Assembly: GCA_036898215.1 (NCBI GenBank) | Contig: CM072550.1 | Span: forward strand, 14,023,501-14,087,500 | Length of the DNA: 64,000 nucleotides | Direction: 5' to 3' | Source of the DNA: Platycarya strobilacea | Lineage: Eukaryota > Streptophyta > Magnoliopsida > Fagales > Juglandaceae | Shown: positions 12,705 through 23,996 of the stretch, piece by piece | Numbering within the stretch: position 1 is the first letter of the stretch | Layout of the letters: each line of letters begins with the position of its first letter | The notes under the pieces: model-generated | Told to the model about the DNA's origin: nothing | The model's database searches: none | What the model saw: only the letters and a program-made list of their open reading frames with translations | Position numbers and translations under genes: made by a program

Positions 12705-13265
12705 GTACCCCGCGAATCTTAATTGAATATAATTCGATTGGGATTCATTACAGTCTTATTGCTCAAATTCGTGAAACTTTATCTCGCGTAAAATCAAATT
12801 TAAATAGATGAAACAAGGGCATAATAGTCATGCAAGCAACTGTTGGTTTTTAGATGGGGACGGTTTGGCTTTTGATCACTGGGCGTGGAGAAATGAGGCA
12901 GTTTTCTGGCCATGATGACACGAAATATCGTGCGCTGTATTTATGGATTATTTCCATCATTACTCGCCTGGTTTTGCAATTTCTCGAAAAATTAATTATT
13001 AGTTATTTCTTCATTAATTGGGGCGCGCCCTCTACGTGCCAAATAGCCGTTTCACCGTTACTCTGCATTTATCAGTCATGTCGTTTCGCTTCCCAAAGAT
13101 CGCGCTAATTTACTTTCCCCACGACGGTTATTATTTGCAATATAAATACCTATTATCCGTAATGGTTCATTCTTTACTGTCGTCTTGCTGCTGGAACACT
13201 TGCATACTCTCTCTTTACTATCTTGTCTTTGAATCGATCTTTCTTTGCATCTTCATCAAGCTTCA

Positions 13266-15789
13266 ATGGGGGCTGGTTCTATCTACGCTGGGCATCAGTG
13301 GGTACCATCTTACCCTCCTTCAACCATTCAACACCTTCGGGACCAAGGTTACATCCCAGTTTCGGCCAGTTTCAAAGTTATTCGAGAACGTCCTTGTGAC
13401 GCAGAAGGGCGGGCTCAGCATGTGCTTCTGTATAAAGCCATGTTCAAGAACGGGCTGCGTCTTTCCTTCATTCGACCAGTGCGTGAAGTCCTTCATTACC
13501 TGGGCTTGGCCTTGGCTCAGTTGTTACCGAACGCTTGGTGGATACTATTAGCTTCATGCATAGTATTCCGTTCATCGATGTTGGAGATAGGAGAAGTGTA
13601 TCCTGATCTTACGGCACGAGATTTTCTCTCTCTATACCGTCTGATTAGGAAACCAGCCTTAAACTTAGTTGGTTTTCAGTCTCGGGATAGTGAGACTAAG
13701 TTATGCACCCTCAAGAGTAGGTACTCTAATGTAAGAAGGTGTTTTATGTAAAGGGAGATAAATGGCAGTTCCCCGAGGATGAGACCAGAGGGGAATTCCC
13801 CATTCAGGTGAATTGGGGCGAGCTGCCCCCAACCTCCCTTCTGAATATTAATTTAAATAAAAGGGAGAGAGATCGGATGGAAATAGTGATACGCTGGACA
13901 AAGCATCACTTTCATCGGCTAGAATCTGACCTCATCTTGACCGACCAAAATATCAACACTTACTTGGTCAAGCCACGGCGGGGTTATGCTGAGTTCCAGG
14001 ATTTCTCCAGTATACTGGCGGCTGAAGCGCCTGTTCACTCAGGGGTAGTTTGCAAACACACTGCCCTTCCAACCAAAGAAAAGCATACCAAATCTCGCCG
14101 TGAGGGTGGCGAGCGAGTTGCAACAGAGGCTTCTGAGCCTCTAGCTCTTACTTTTGACTAAGAAAGGCGAGTTAAGGCTAGCCATGACACAAGGGCTTAT
14201 CGCCCTTCACGAGAAGGTCGAGCACCCTCTTCTCCAATAGAGCCTTCTTCAGCTTCCCCAGTACCCGTGGCGTCTGTTGGTAGAGAGGTCGGCCAGCACA
14301 CCAGATCCCCTTCACCGGAAGGGTAGAGGGCCAGTATGCCAGAACCATTGGCGGTGTGTCTGCCTTCAGACCGCCAACCCTCATCCAGATGACAAGCCTG
14401 TGCCTTCGACTTTTGGGCACACAATGGATGAGGTCGAACTGGCCTTCCTGAATGCCTTCTCGAACCCTCCCGCCTACGCAGCAGGAACTCCATACTTCCA
14501 AGCTTCTGTGCTGTCGTCTACACGGGCTCCTGCTCGGGAGGATGTTCCTCAATCAACCCACCCTTCTTCGCCTAGAGAGAGTCACCCTGAAACAGGCAGG
14601 GAACACCTTTCTGAGGAGGAGGAGGATCCATCCAATCAGGGTTCTGGGGGGCGAGGCGTGGCAACGGTCGAGCATGAGCAGACAGAAAACCGTTCGGGAT
14701 TAGGGTCACCCGCAGGTGTTATTCCTGCCACTCGTGGTTCTAAACGTACCCGACAGCTCCAGTCCAACTCCGGGTATGATGCAGCCTCAGCAGATGCCAC
14801 TCCCGCCGAAAATAACAAGACTATAGGGCGAGAGTCTCCCCGCCCGGACGGTGATGGCGCCGGATCTATGATGGGCTCATCTCCCCACCATGCGATACAA
14901 TATCGCTCCCATTCCTCATCACCAACTACCTCTACTCCCGAATGTTCTGAGCGGGCGGGGATGGTAGTCAACTTATTTCGGTCGCTCTTGGCACAAGTAC
15001 TTATTTAGAATTCTGTTTTAGTTCGAATTTATTTTATTTGTCTAATTACTTGTTATTGTTCAGGCTTCCGACCAAATTGTTGGGTCTGTTGGCTCTGAAG
15101 TGGCAAGACTATTGATAGGGAGTGCAAAAATGACTCGGGAACAGCTTTAAGAGGCAGAAGCAAAGTACCGAGAGCTTGGTACTTTGGTCAGCCAGCTCAC
15201 AGAAGACAGAGATCTTCTCAAAGCCAATGTTGTGGAGCTAAAGGAAAAGCGGGATCACTATTCAGAGATCCATGTATCCATGCTAGAGGAGGTGGCGACA
15301 TTAAAGGAAAGGAACCGGTTCCTGGAGGCGAGCAGGGATGATCTCCTTCGAGGGCAAGAGTCCATTGGGCAGACATTTGCAATTAAGGAGAACGAACTCT
15401 CCCTCGCCACTTAAGAGATAAGTAGCCTGAAGTCAAACATGTCTCTCCTAGAGCATTCGCGAGCCATTCAAGAAGAAAAGTTAGAGACTCTCGAAACCAA
15501 AGTAGATACATCTGAGCTCGAACGTGACTTTCTTTCTCGAGCATTAGGCGAGGCGAACAGAGAGCTTGAGTTTTTCAGGCGTTAGGCGACTCAGCATCGT
15601 TCCCTCTGCATAGCCGCCTGGAGTCAAGGTTATGTGGAGGGTTTGATGCGGCTAAGGCAGGAGATCATTCGGAATCCGACCTTTGATGTGGCCGGCATGG
15701 ATCCTCGAGACCTCGCTCTCGACCCCATAGCAAAGGCAGAGGTCGCCCAGATAGGCACACCAGAGTGCTGCATACGTTTGCCTCCCTAA
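13266..15789 (+). pseudogene. Antisense accessory ORF of element B (putative gypsy-type transposon, PF04195-like)
   Basis: Runs opposite to B's gag-pol. It begins at the ATG at 13266 (MGAGSIYAGHQWVPSYPPS), about 120 bases after a TATAAATA at 13141. N-terminal domain LRLSFIRPVREVLHYLGLAL with LAQLLPNAWWILLASCIVF resembles the conserved core of putative gypsy-type transposon proteins. A frame change near 13735 leads to FYVKGDKWQFPEDETRG. After a further break, a Ser/Pro-rich segment (14277-14996) is followed by a GT/AG intron, 14997-15063, and a long heptad-rich coiled coil (15064-15590). It ends with AAWSQGYVEGLMRLRQEI and a stop at 15787-15789. Several in-frame stops look like CAA/CAG to TAA/TAG changes. 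Function is unknown in the family. Confidence 0.72.
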
Positions 15790-16379
15790 TTGTTAGTTAC
15801 ATTGTATGGACTTGTACATAGAGCTTTAGCTGTAAAGAGTATTTAGTTGATATGTCATTCTTTTCATTGTATACCTTCTCTGTATTTGTTACTGGAAAGA
15901 CTCGCCATGTATTAATAAAAATTGATATATTTATATATATTGATATGTTGTATTCCAGATATCCACATTAATTTGAACATTGTGATAAATTTTTCTATAA
16001 CTAAATATGATTGTTTGTTGAAGACCGTATTACCCCACTAATCTTTACCAACGTATGCAAACGAGCTAGTAGTAGAGATTTGTAATAATACGCAAACTCT
16101 TATTGTTATCCGATTTTCATGAAAATTAGGCGAATGAGATTTAAGCAGGCATTTACCTTGTTAGCCAGTGAGCGCGATGATGGGTGGGCGATTCGTGGGT
16201 AGCCTCATCTTGCTTTGTTTGAGTCCTCATTTGGAAAGAATTGGTGACTAGTGATGGAGTTATTTACTGACTCAAAGGGTGAAGCGAAAGTAAAAGAAGA
16301 TTATCTTCTTATACTGATCGGGAACCTGCCGATGGCGAAGATGACCACACTTCGGCGACCCGCAGCCTGAAGATGAAGA
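15790..16379. other. Element B spacer, no gene
   Basis: AT-rich spacer between the end of the antisense ORF and the tandem repeats. ATTAATAAAAATTGATATATT near 15910 could serve as poly(A) region of the antisense transcript. Nothing else seen. Confidence 0.5.
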
Positions 16380-17090
16380 AGGCAAAAGAACAGGTTTCTT
16401 CCCTTTGGCTAGCGAACTGAGGGGCGAGACTTGGAGCCCAGGCCTGAAGATGATGAAGATGATGAAGGTGAGGGAACAGGTCCCACCCGTTTAGTGAGCG
16501 AACTGTGGGGCGAGACTAGGAGCCTAGACGACCCCGCAGTGTGAAGATGGAGAAGGCGAAGGAACAGATTCCTTCCCTTTGATGAGCGAACCGAGGGGCG
16601 AGGCTTGGAGTCCAGACGACCCTTTTGGGGAGCTAACTGTGGGGCGAGACTTGGAGCCTAGGCGACCCCGCAGTCTGATGAGCAAACTGAGGGGTGAGGC
16701 TTGGAGCCCAGGCGACCCCTTTGGCGAGCGAACTGTGGGGCGAGACTTGGAGCCCAGGCGACCCCGCAGTCTGAAGATGATGAAGGCGAAAGAACATATT
16801 CCTTCCCTTTGATGAGCGAACTAAAGGGCGAGGCTTGGAGCTCAGGCGACCCCTTTGGCGAGCGAACTGTGGGGCGAGGCTTGGAGCTCAGGCGACCCTG
16901 CAGTCTGATGAGCGAACCAAGGGGTGAGGCTTGGAGCCTAGGCGACCCCTTTGGCGATAGAACTATGGGGCGAGGCTTGGAGTCCAGGCGACCCCGCAGT
17001 CTGAAGATGGAGAAAGCGAAGGAACAGGTTCCTTCCCTTTGATGAGTGAACCGAGGGGCGAAACTTGGAGCCCAGGCGACCCCTGACACG
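16380..17090. repeat. Tandem repeat block in element B 3' region
   Basis: About 700 bp of imperfect tandem copies built from GCGAACTGAGGGGCGAG followed by ACTTGGAGCCCAGGCGACCC. Sub-units of roughly 45-60 bp are arranged in longer units separated by GAAGATGAAGAAGGC and AACAGGTTCCTTCCCTTTGA. It lies between the integrase stop and the antisense ORF. Open frames across it are a by-product of the repeat. Confidence 0.9.
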
Positions 17091-17176
17091 CCTATAAAAC
17101 AACTGAACATTTTTGTCACAAAATGATAATTCACAATCATCATGTTATATATAATTCTAGTAATGACAAAATTGAA

Positions 17177-18436
17177 CTATACATAATACTTCTTCAAATG
17201 TTTTGCGTTCCATGGATGAGAGAGAGCGTTGCCTTCACTATCTGTAAGCTTGTATGATCCCGGTCGAGTACTCCTGGTAACAACGTAGGGTCCCTCCCAC
17301 TTAGGCCCTAATTTGCGTTCTTCAGTTGTGGTTACTCCTGTGCGCTTCAACACTAAGTCCCCATGTTTAAAAGATTTGTGGCTGACTCGCCTGTTAAACC
17401 ACTTGTCAGGCATACGTTTATGATGTTCTACTCTCACAGCGGCCTCTACTCACCTTTCTTCCACGAGGTCCAATTATTGTAGTAACTTTATTTTATTGTT
17501 ATCCGGATGGAAATTTTTTACTCGGGAAGTTGGGACTCCTACCTCCGTCAGAATGATGGCCTCGTTACCATATGTAAGAGCGAAAGGAGTTTCTCCTATG
17601 GGGGTTCGAACAGTGATATGGTAAGACCATAACACTCCTGGGAGTTCGTCCACCCATGTTCCCTTATAGTTTCCCAACTTCTTTTTAAGAATGGATAGAA
17701 TGGTCTTCTTAGTTGCCTCTGCTTGACCATTTGACTAAGGATGTCCAGGCGATGAGTAACGTATTTCGATTTTCAACTTGGCGCACCACTGCTGATAGTG
17801 TGAAGAGTCGAACTGACCTCCATTGTCGGATATGAAATACTGGGGTATGCCAAACCGACACATAATAAACTTTCAGAGGAACTTAATAATGGCTTAGGAA
17901 GTTATAGTTGATAATGCTTCCACCTCTACCCACTTAGTGAAATAGTCGACTGCTACCATAATGAACTTAACTCCTCCTCGGCCCACAGGAAGGGGACCTA
18001 TAAGATCTAACCCCCACTGAGCAAAAGGTTAGGTTGCCACTATAGATGTCAAATCTATAGGCGGAAGATGCAAGACATTGACATGATTTTGGCATTGCGG
18101 ACATTTTTGGGCGAACTCTTTTGAATCCCTGAGGAGGTTTGGCCAGTAATATCCCGCTCGGCCTACTTTGTTAGCCAAAACTTTTCCTCCCGAATGACTC
18201 ACGCAAATTCCTTCATGGATTTCTGCTAATACATACTGAGACTCCTCAACCGATAAATATCTGAGTAATGGTTCTGAGAATCCCCTTCTGTACAATATCC
18301 CCTCCAGGATAACAAATCTGGCGGCCCGGTTCTTGATCCTTTTGGCTTCACTTGCGTCATTTGATAGCTTATTCTCTTGTAGAAACTCTATTATCTCCTT
18401 AGCCCATCCGGGGTGGTTCGTTTCTACTTGGAACAT
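17177..18436 (-). pseudogene. Element B integrase
   Basis: 18436-18029 holds the N-terminal zinc domain: HEGICVSH and CPQC make an HHCC site, with KVGRAGYYWPNLLRDSKEF between. The catalytic core at 17700-18030 is broken by stops, although NKIKLLQ and TPFALTYGNEAIILTEVGVP (17474-17677) mark its end. 17437-17177 is the C-terminal domain with FKHGDLVLKR and KLGPKWEGPYVV, ending KHLKKYYV and a stop. At least two interruptions separate the pieces. Confidence 0.85.
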
Positions 18437-19074
18437 TTATTTATTGATAGAATAGATCTCTGCTTGTCTTACTTCTGTATTTTCGGAAAAAGGGACATCC
18501 ACCTGTCCGGAAGCTATTCTAGCTAGGCGATCGGCTTGGCAATTATCGACTCTCGGGATTTGCTGAATAGAAGAATAATGGAAGTAATCTCTTGCTTCAT
18601 AAACCAACTGACAATACTTCTTGAGTTGTTATCCCTTAGCAGCAAAGGTGTCGTTCACCTGTTAAACCACCACTTGCGAATCGGCATGTACTATCACTTC
18701 CTTAGCCCCCAAGAGGCGGGCAACATTCAATCCAATTAACAGTGCTTCATATTCTGCCTCATTGTTGGTAACCTTGAAAGTGATCTTAACGGTATATTTG
18801 TATTCCGTACCATCGTCAAAGATGACATGGATACCCGCTCCTCCTCCTGCTCTACATGCCGATCCGTCCACATATACCATCCTAGGTTTGACGGGGCGTG
18901 TTTCAACAATATCTTCCGGGAAACCATTGAGCTCGACTACGAAGTCAATGATTACTTGCCTCTGATCGTCTTCTTAGGAGCATATTGGATATCAAATTCG
19001 CTAAGTTCTGTGGCCCATTTTGCTAACCTTCCTGAGGTCTCTGGTCATTGTAAAACAGTTTTCAAAGGTTGGTT
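18437..19074 (-). pseudogene. Element B RT/RNase H C-terminus and second RNase H
   Basis: Immediately left of element C the minus strand reads NQPLKTVLQ-stop-PETSGRLAKW. It then gives MVYVDGSACRAGGGAGIHV, NNEAEYEALLIGLNVARLLG and EVIVHADSQVVV. Asp, Glu and Asp of the RNase H active site are all present. This second RNase H between RT and integrase is characteristic of Tat-lineage elements. It has stops and frame changes. Confidence 0.82.
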
Positions 19075-21384
19075 TGTGACGCCCCCAAATTTCCCTTAAA
19101 ATAACACGGGAATCGAGGCATCGGGATGATGACAACACGGGTCACACATCCCAATAATAAGTGTCAAACGTGTGTGCACACGTGACATACATAAAAATAT
19201 AGGTCGCAGCGGATAATAAATTAATATCTAAGTACCATAATTTTTAGAAATATTTTACAAACCAATTTAATAAAAACTCTCCAGCAGGAGATTTAATACA
19301 GTCATCCAAAAATACAAATTAAACAAATACATAATTATAAAAATGGGAAAATAAATTTCCCGAGATATCAATTAATAATAATAACACCTCTATAGCGGAG
19401 CCCTCTCCTCAGGCTCAGCCTCTTCATACTCTGCATCAAAAAAAAAACTACGACGCCAAGATGGCATCGCAGGTAAGTACAACCCAACCAAACCTAAGAC
19501 AATAAATACATTAATGCCACAACAACAACCATGAACAATTACCATATGTATGAAACTTAAAATCATCTTCCTCAAAGTTAATGAAATAACCACACTTGTC
19601 AAAAGTCCCATTTTGATCCACAATAAAATCCCAATAAAATCACCCATCATTTTTCATAAAATAATATCCTCAAAACCGATCATACCGGGCGTTATGTATC
19701 GCCGTCCCTGATATAATTTACACACACACCCGAAACCATAATGGGCGTTACGTATCACCATCCCCATTACGATCCACACACACTCATTTTATACCGGGCG
19801 TTACGTATCGCCGTCCCCGATATGAAATGCACACCCAATGACCATAATGGGCGTTACGTATCGCCGTCCCCATTATGTCATTCACACACTCACACGCTGA
19901 TCACAACGGGCGTTACGTATCGCCGTCCCATTATGACTCTGCCCAAAACCATTAAAATCCATTAAACACAATTTAAATCCCAGTTTCCATTCTTAACACA
20001 TGAATATCCAAAATCATGCCAAAATCTACTTTCCAAATATTTTCATGAGCATGCGCGTAAATACACAATGCAGACAACCGTGCAGCAATTATCCAACATT
20101 TAATTAATCCAATCAACCAACATACCAATATCAACCAACACATAGCAGCAATAATCAAATACAACAACTGTTGATGCCAAAAATATATTTAAATCTTAAA
20201 ACTCGTTTGGAAAGTACTTACAGTGGTAAAAATGTAAATCCTTGAACAACTCCAATCTGCAGCGTTTGTAGCGATCACATGTACGTTAGGCTAAAACACT
20301 CGATTTGACACCAAAATTTAGGGAGGTACTCATTGAAGGGTGGGGAATCTCATGGAGGAGGTGGTGGTGTGGCGGCACAACCACCGGAAGGTGGCGGATC
20401 GGGGTCAAAAGGGGTAAAAACCCATTTTCGGGTTTGAGGTCGTACCGGAAATGTGAGGCCGCGGTTGGGGAAATTGAGCTAAGGGGTTGACCGGCTGGGT
20501 GAGGGGAGTCGAATGGTGGCGGAGGTGAGATGAACGGTGGCCGGACGGCGGCGCTGGGTTGCTCAACCCATTTAAGGCCCATTTCGGGTGGAGGGAGTAA
20601 CCGGCGGCGATGGGTGGCTACCGACGGTGGGTTATGCTCGCCGGAGGGTGAGGAGTCTAGTGGTGGTGGTCGGAGGCCAAAGGGTGGCCGGCGGTGGCCG
20701 GAAAATGCAAGGGAAGTAAAAAATGGCCATTTTGGGTTTGTGGTCGTGGAGGGGCGGTGAGGTGGCCGGAGGGGACACCACCGGTGTCGTTGAGCTCGCC
20801 GGCGTGTGGGGAAGGTAGTGGGCTGGGTGGTGTCGCCAGTGGGTGGCCGGCGGTGGTCCTGGGGCTAAGAAGAAGGGACGGGTGAAGGGGAGAGGAAGGC
20901 AGGGGACGCGGGTCACACGCGAGGAAGCAGAGGAAGAGAAGAAGAAAAAGAAAAAGAAAGAAGAAAAAGAAAAGAAAAAGGAAAAAGAAGGAAAAGAAGA
21001 CTACTAGAAAAATCACAATAAATAAAATAAAAACTGACTTTAAATACTATAATTTCAATATCAATAAAATAAGGTATTTAAAGCCCATTAACAGAAATAA
21101 ATTAAATCCAAGCACATTATTAATTATAAAACAATAATTAATATAACGAAAGCAGATAAAATAAATTCACATAATAAAATAAAGAATTTAATTCCACTCA
21201 TTAAAATAATTAACTCTTAAAATAAATAAGAAAAGTAACGTAACTCGATATCAACTAATTAATAGCTCAAATAAATATCTTAAATAAATAAAATATGATT
21301 AATAATATTATTTAAATAAATTAAAATAATTAACACCGAAAATAAAATAACGTGTAAAAATACACGTAAGTCCGGGATCTCACA
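19075..21384 (-). repeat. Element C 3' LTR (2310 bp, complete)
   Basis: Minus strand begins TGTGAGATCCCGGACTTACG and ends GGGGGCGTCACA. It contains, left to right on the plus strand, a hairpin array (about 19680-19935), a GC-rich GGCGGTGGCCGG region (20320-20900), a purine run AAGAAGAAAAAG (20935-21000), then AT-rich sequence. Open frames in the GC-rich part are low-complexity and not gene-like. Confidence 0.88.
19680..19935. repeat. Array of five hairpin-forming repeats in element C LTR
   Basis: Five units of GGGCGTTACGTATCGCCGTCCC start at 19687, 19743, 19796, 19849 and 19908 (spacing 53-59). Each core is flanked by complementary arms that differ from unit to unit: CATAATGGG with CCCATTATG, CATACCGGG with CCCGATATG. 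The same array is present in the other LTR at about 24600-24860. Confidence 0.85.
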
Positions 21385-23996
21385 TTCTCCCCCCCTTAAA
21401 AAGAATTTCGTCCTCGAAATTCGCTCCGCTACAACCAATAAAACTCAACTCACTTGCTACATCACTTAATACTCATTTCAAGTATTAGTACAATCATCTA
21501 TTTTCCTCAAACACAAATGGATTTTATTTCATCATAAACGTATAGTCTCCAAATAATATTTCATCTCTAAAACTCCTGAGGTAGCTAATCAATCTGAACC
21601 CCACATGTACAAGAACCTCAGTACAATCTCCCAGAATTTTAATATTCACTAACTTCACACCACACTTTGTGCTACCCTAAAGTAACTCCCAAATTTAACT
21701 TTCTAACTTAATAGCCAATAAACATAATTTACCCAACTAAAAGATAAATCCTTACTTACAAGTATCATCCTAAATTTCAAGTCACCACTAATTCCTCAAA
21801 ATTTACACAAGAATTGAACCTCCAACTATATTGCAATTCATTACGCTTCCACGCGCACTCTGATAACTCGCTAAATTCATAAAAATTTAAGTTCTCATAA
21901 AATATCACCGTTGAGCAAAAACTAGCTCAACACCTAATACAAGAAATCATTTGCCACATTTACAAATCTTAATGCTTTGTCATCTCACAATTCAAGTTAT
22001 GCCACCCAATATTAAAGCCTAAAAAAAAATTTCTAACTTCCAAACCACCAATATACTTCTCCATCATTATAACTCCTCACTCTTATCATAGATTAATTAT
22101 CTAAATCCGTATTCTCTCAATCGAACCTTCATTACCTATGAGATGGAATAACCTCAAATATTTTAATTCTTATATGACCTCAAGCCAAAACTAAATTCTT
22201 TAAGATACCTCGACAAATGCTGCTAACCATTAAATTCTCCGAAATATTATTCTTAAATTATCCACTCCTAACAATTCGCCCAAACGCCTAAAATTTATAT
22301 CTCTTAAATTTATTTCCATCACATCAATTCAACCCTATCACTTAACAAATAAATTTTCCCCAAGTTAAACACCAGTCAAAGACAAATACTCTCCAAAATT
22401 TACATTCACATTTATTATACATCAATCTCTAAGCATCCACAAACAAAATCTAAAATTTCACCAAGAAAATAATTAATCGCCTATTATCATAAGCAATACT
22501 AAAACAAATTCCATAATAATATGTCAACGGTTAAGAATTTCTCACTCACATGAAGAATTCGCCCTGATTACAATTCAAACAATCTCCCCAGAAATAAAAT
22601 TAAAATTTAGAAACTCTAACACTTAGTGAGACCCAAGTACTACACATAATTAACATAAGAACTAATAACAAATAAATCCAATTACATAAATACCAGTAAT
22701 TATCAAAACGAATCCATCCCACAAAGATATAACAACATATCCAACCACTAAATAAAACTCAAGTAATTCACATAAATATTATATAAAAACACAAAAAAGG
22801 GGGAAAAGATTTAATCAACAATCAAGTAAAAGCCACTCATTCAAGAAAACAAGCCCAACTCCTTTAATAAACATAAAGTCACCAAAAACTTTTATTAAAT
22901 AAAAGAATGAGATTAAATTAAAATAAGAACAGCAAACAAAATTACAAATAAAACTTTAAAATTCTCTACAAAACCTAACTCTTAAAAAGATTATTGTAGA
23001 AATTTTTAAAATTTAAAATCTGTTAAAAGAAACGAACCATAATAAAATAATTAAATCGATAAATTAATTAATAAATAAATACAAACAAGTCGCCAAAACA
23101 AATCCACTCGTTAAAGTAAATAAATAAACTTTTAAAATAAAACATACGGAAATGTGGAAAGATAATAAATTTTAAAACTTACTTCAAAGCATGTCCCTAA
23201 AATAAAACAACGGAAATGTAAAAGGATAATCAATTTAAATTTTATCTCAAAGTATAAACTTAAAAAGAAACATGGCAGTGATTCTTTTAAATCTTTGTTT
23301 AAATAAATTTCAAACGTTCAGAAATACTTAAAATACAAGAGCCATAATTAAATAAACAAATAATAAACCAAATCCAAAACTATCTCGTTTGAAGCCTATG
23401 AACTGAAATTAAAATTAAATCCTGATGATAATTGAATAAAAGCTTAAGACAATAAAATAACCCACAACAAAATAAATAAACTTTAAAATAAGGAATTATA
23501 TAACAAAACTATTTAAAATATCAGATTCAATAAATGGATTGATTTAAAATAATAATTTAATCCGAAATATCCAAATTCTAATTTAAACAAAAACAAAGGC
23601 ATATATATATAAAATAAATAAACAATTAAATAAATACTCGACAACCTAACCAAATAAAATCAACTAACTAAAATCGGAATTACTACACATGTACAATATT
23701 TAACAAAAATTAAAATAAAATAAAACAAAGCCAACAAACCAATCAATCAGAACTGATTTAATTATGAAAATAAATAAACAATATAAACATTAAAATAAAA
23801 GGCACAACACAACAAGTAAATATCAATAATGTTACCATATAAATTAGTCGAAAAACTAAAACAACAAATAAATTAGTAGAATAAAATAAAATAACCAAAT
23901 CATGAAACAAATAAATTTTTAAAACCACAAATTTTTCTGGTACTATCCCTAGGTAACTTGCGGATTTACCCAGAGCCGAACTGCTCTGATACCACC
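21385..23996 (-). other. Element C interior, non-coding
   Basis: 2.6 kb, very AT-rich, without a frame longer than background and without recognisable gag or pol words. Purine tract at 21385-21401 and primer-binding site at 23983-23994 mark its ends. On the minus strand the primer site continues AGTTCGGCTCTGGGTAAATC. Confidence 0.75.

Noticed and set aside
13018..13551. 177-aa plus-strand frame overlapping the antisense ORF start
   Set aside because: A different frame over the PF04195-like coding sequence; composition is unlike a conserved protein.
16579..17143. Frames with repeated EPRRP or SPKGSP-type units
   Set aside because: By-product of the tandem repeats in element B; open on both strands with no domain.
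19680..19935. CRISPR-like array of regularly spaced repeats
   Set aside because: Only five units, unequal spacing, complementary arms, located in a plant LTR and duplicated in the partner LTR; no cas genes.
20286..21016. Several overlapping open frames on both strands, Pro/Gly- or Phe/Lys-rich
   Set aside because: They lie in the GC-rich and polypurine part of element C's LTR and recur in the other LTR. Composition is low-complexity and frames overlap on both strands.
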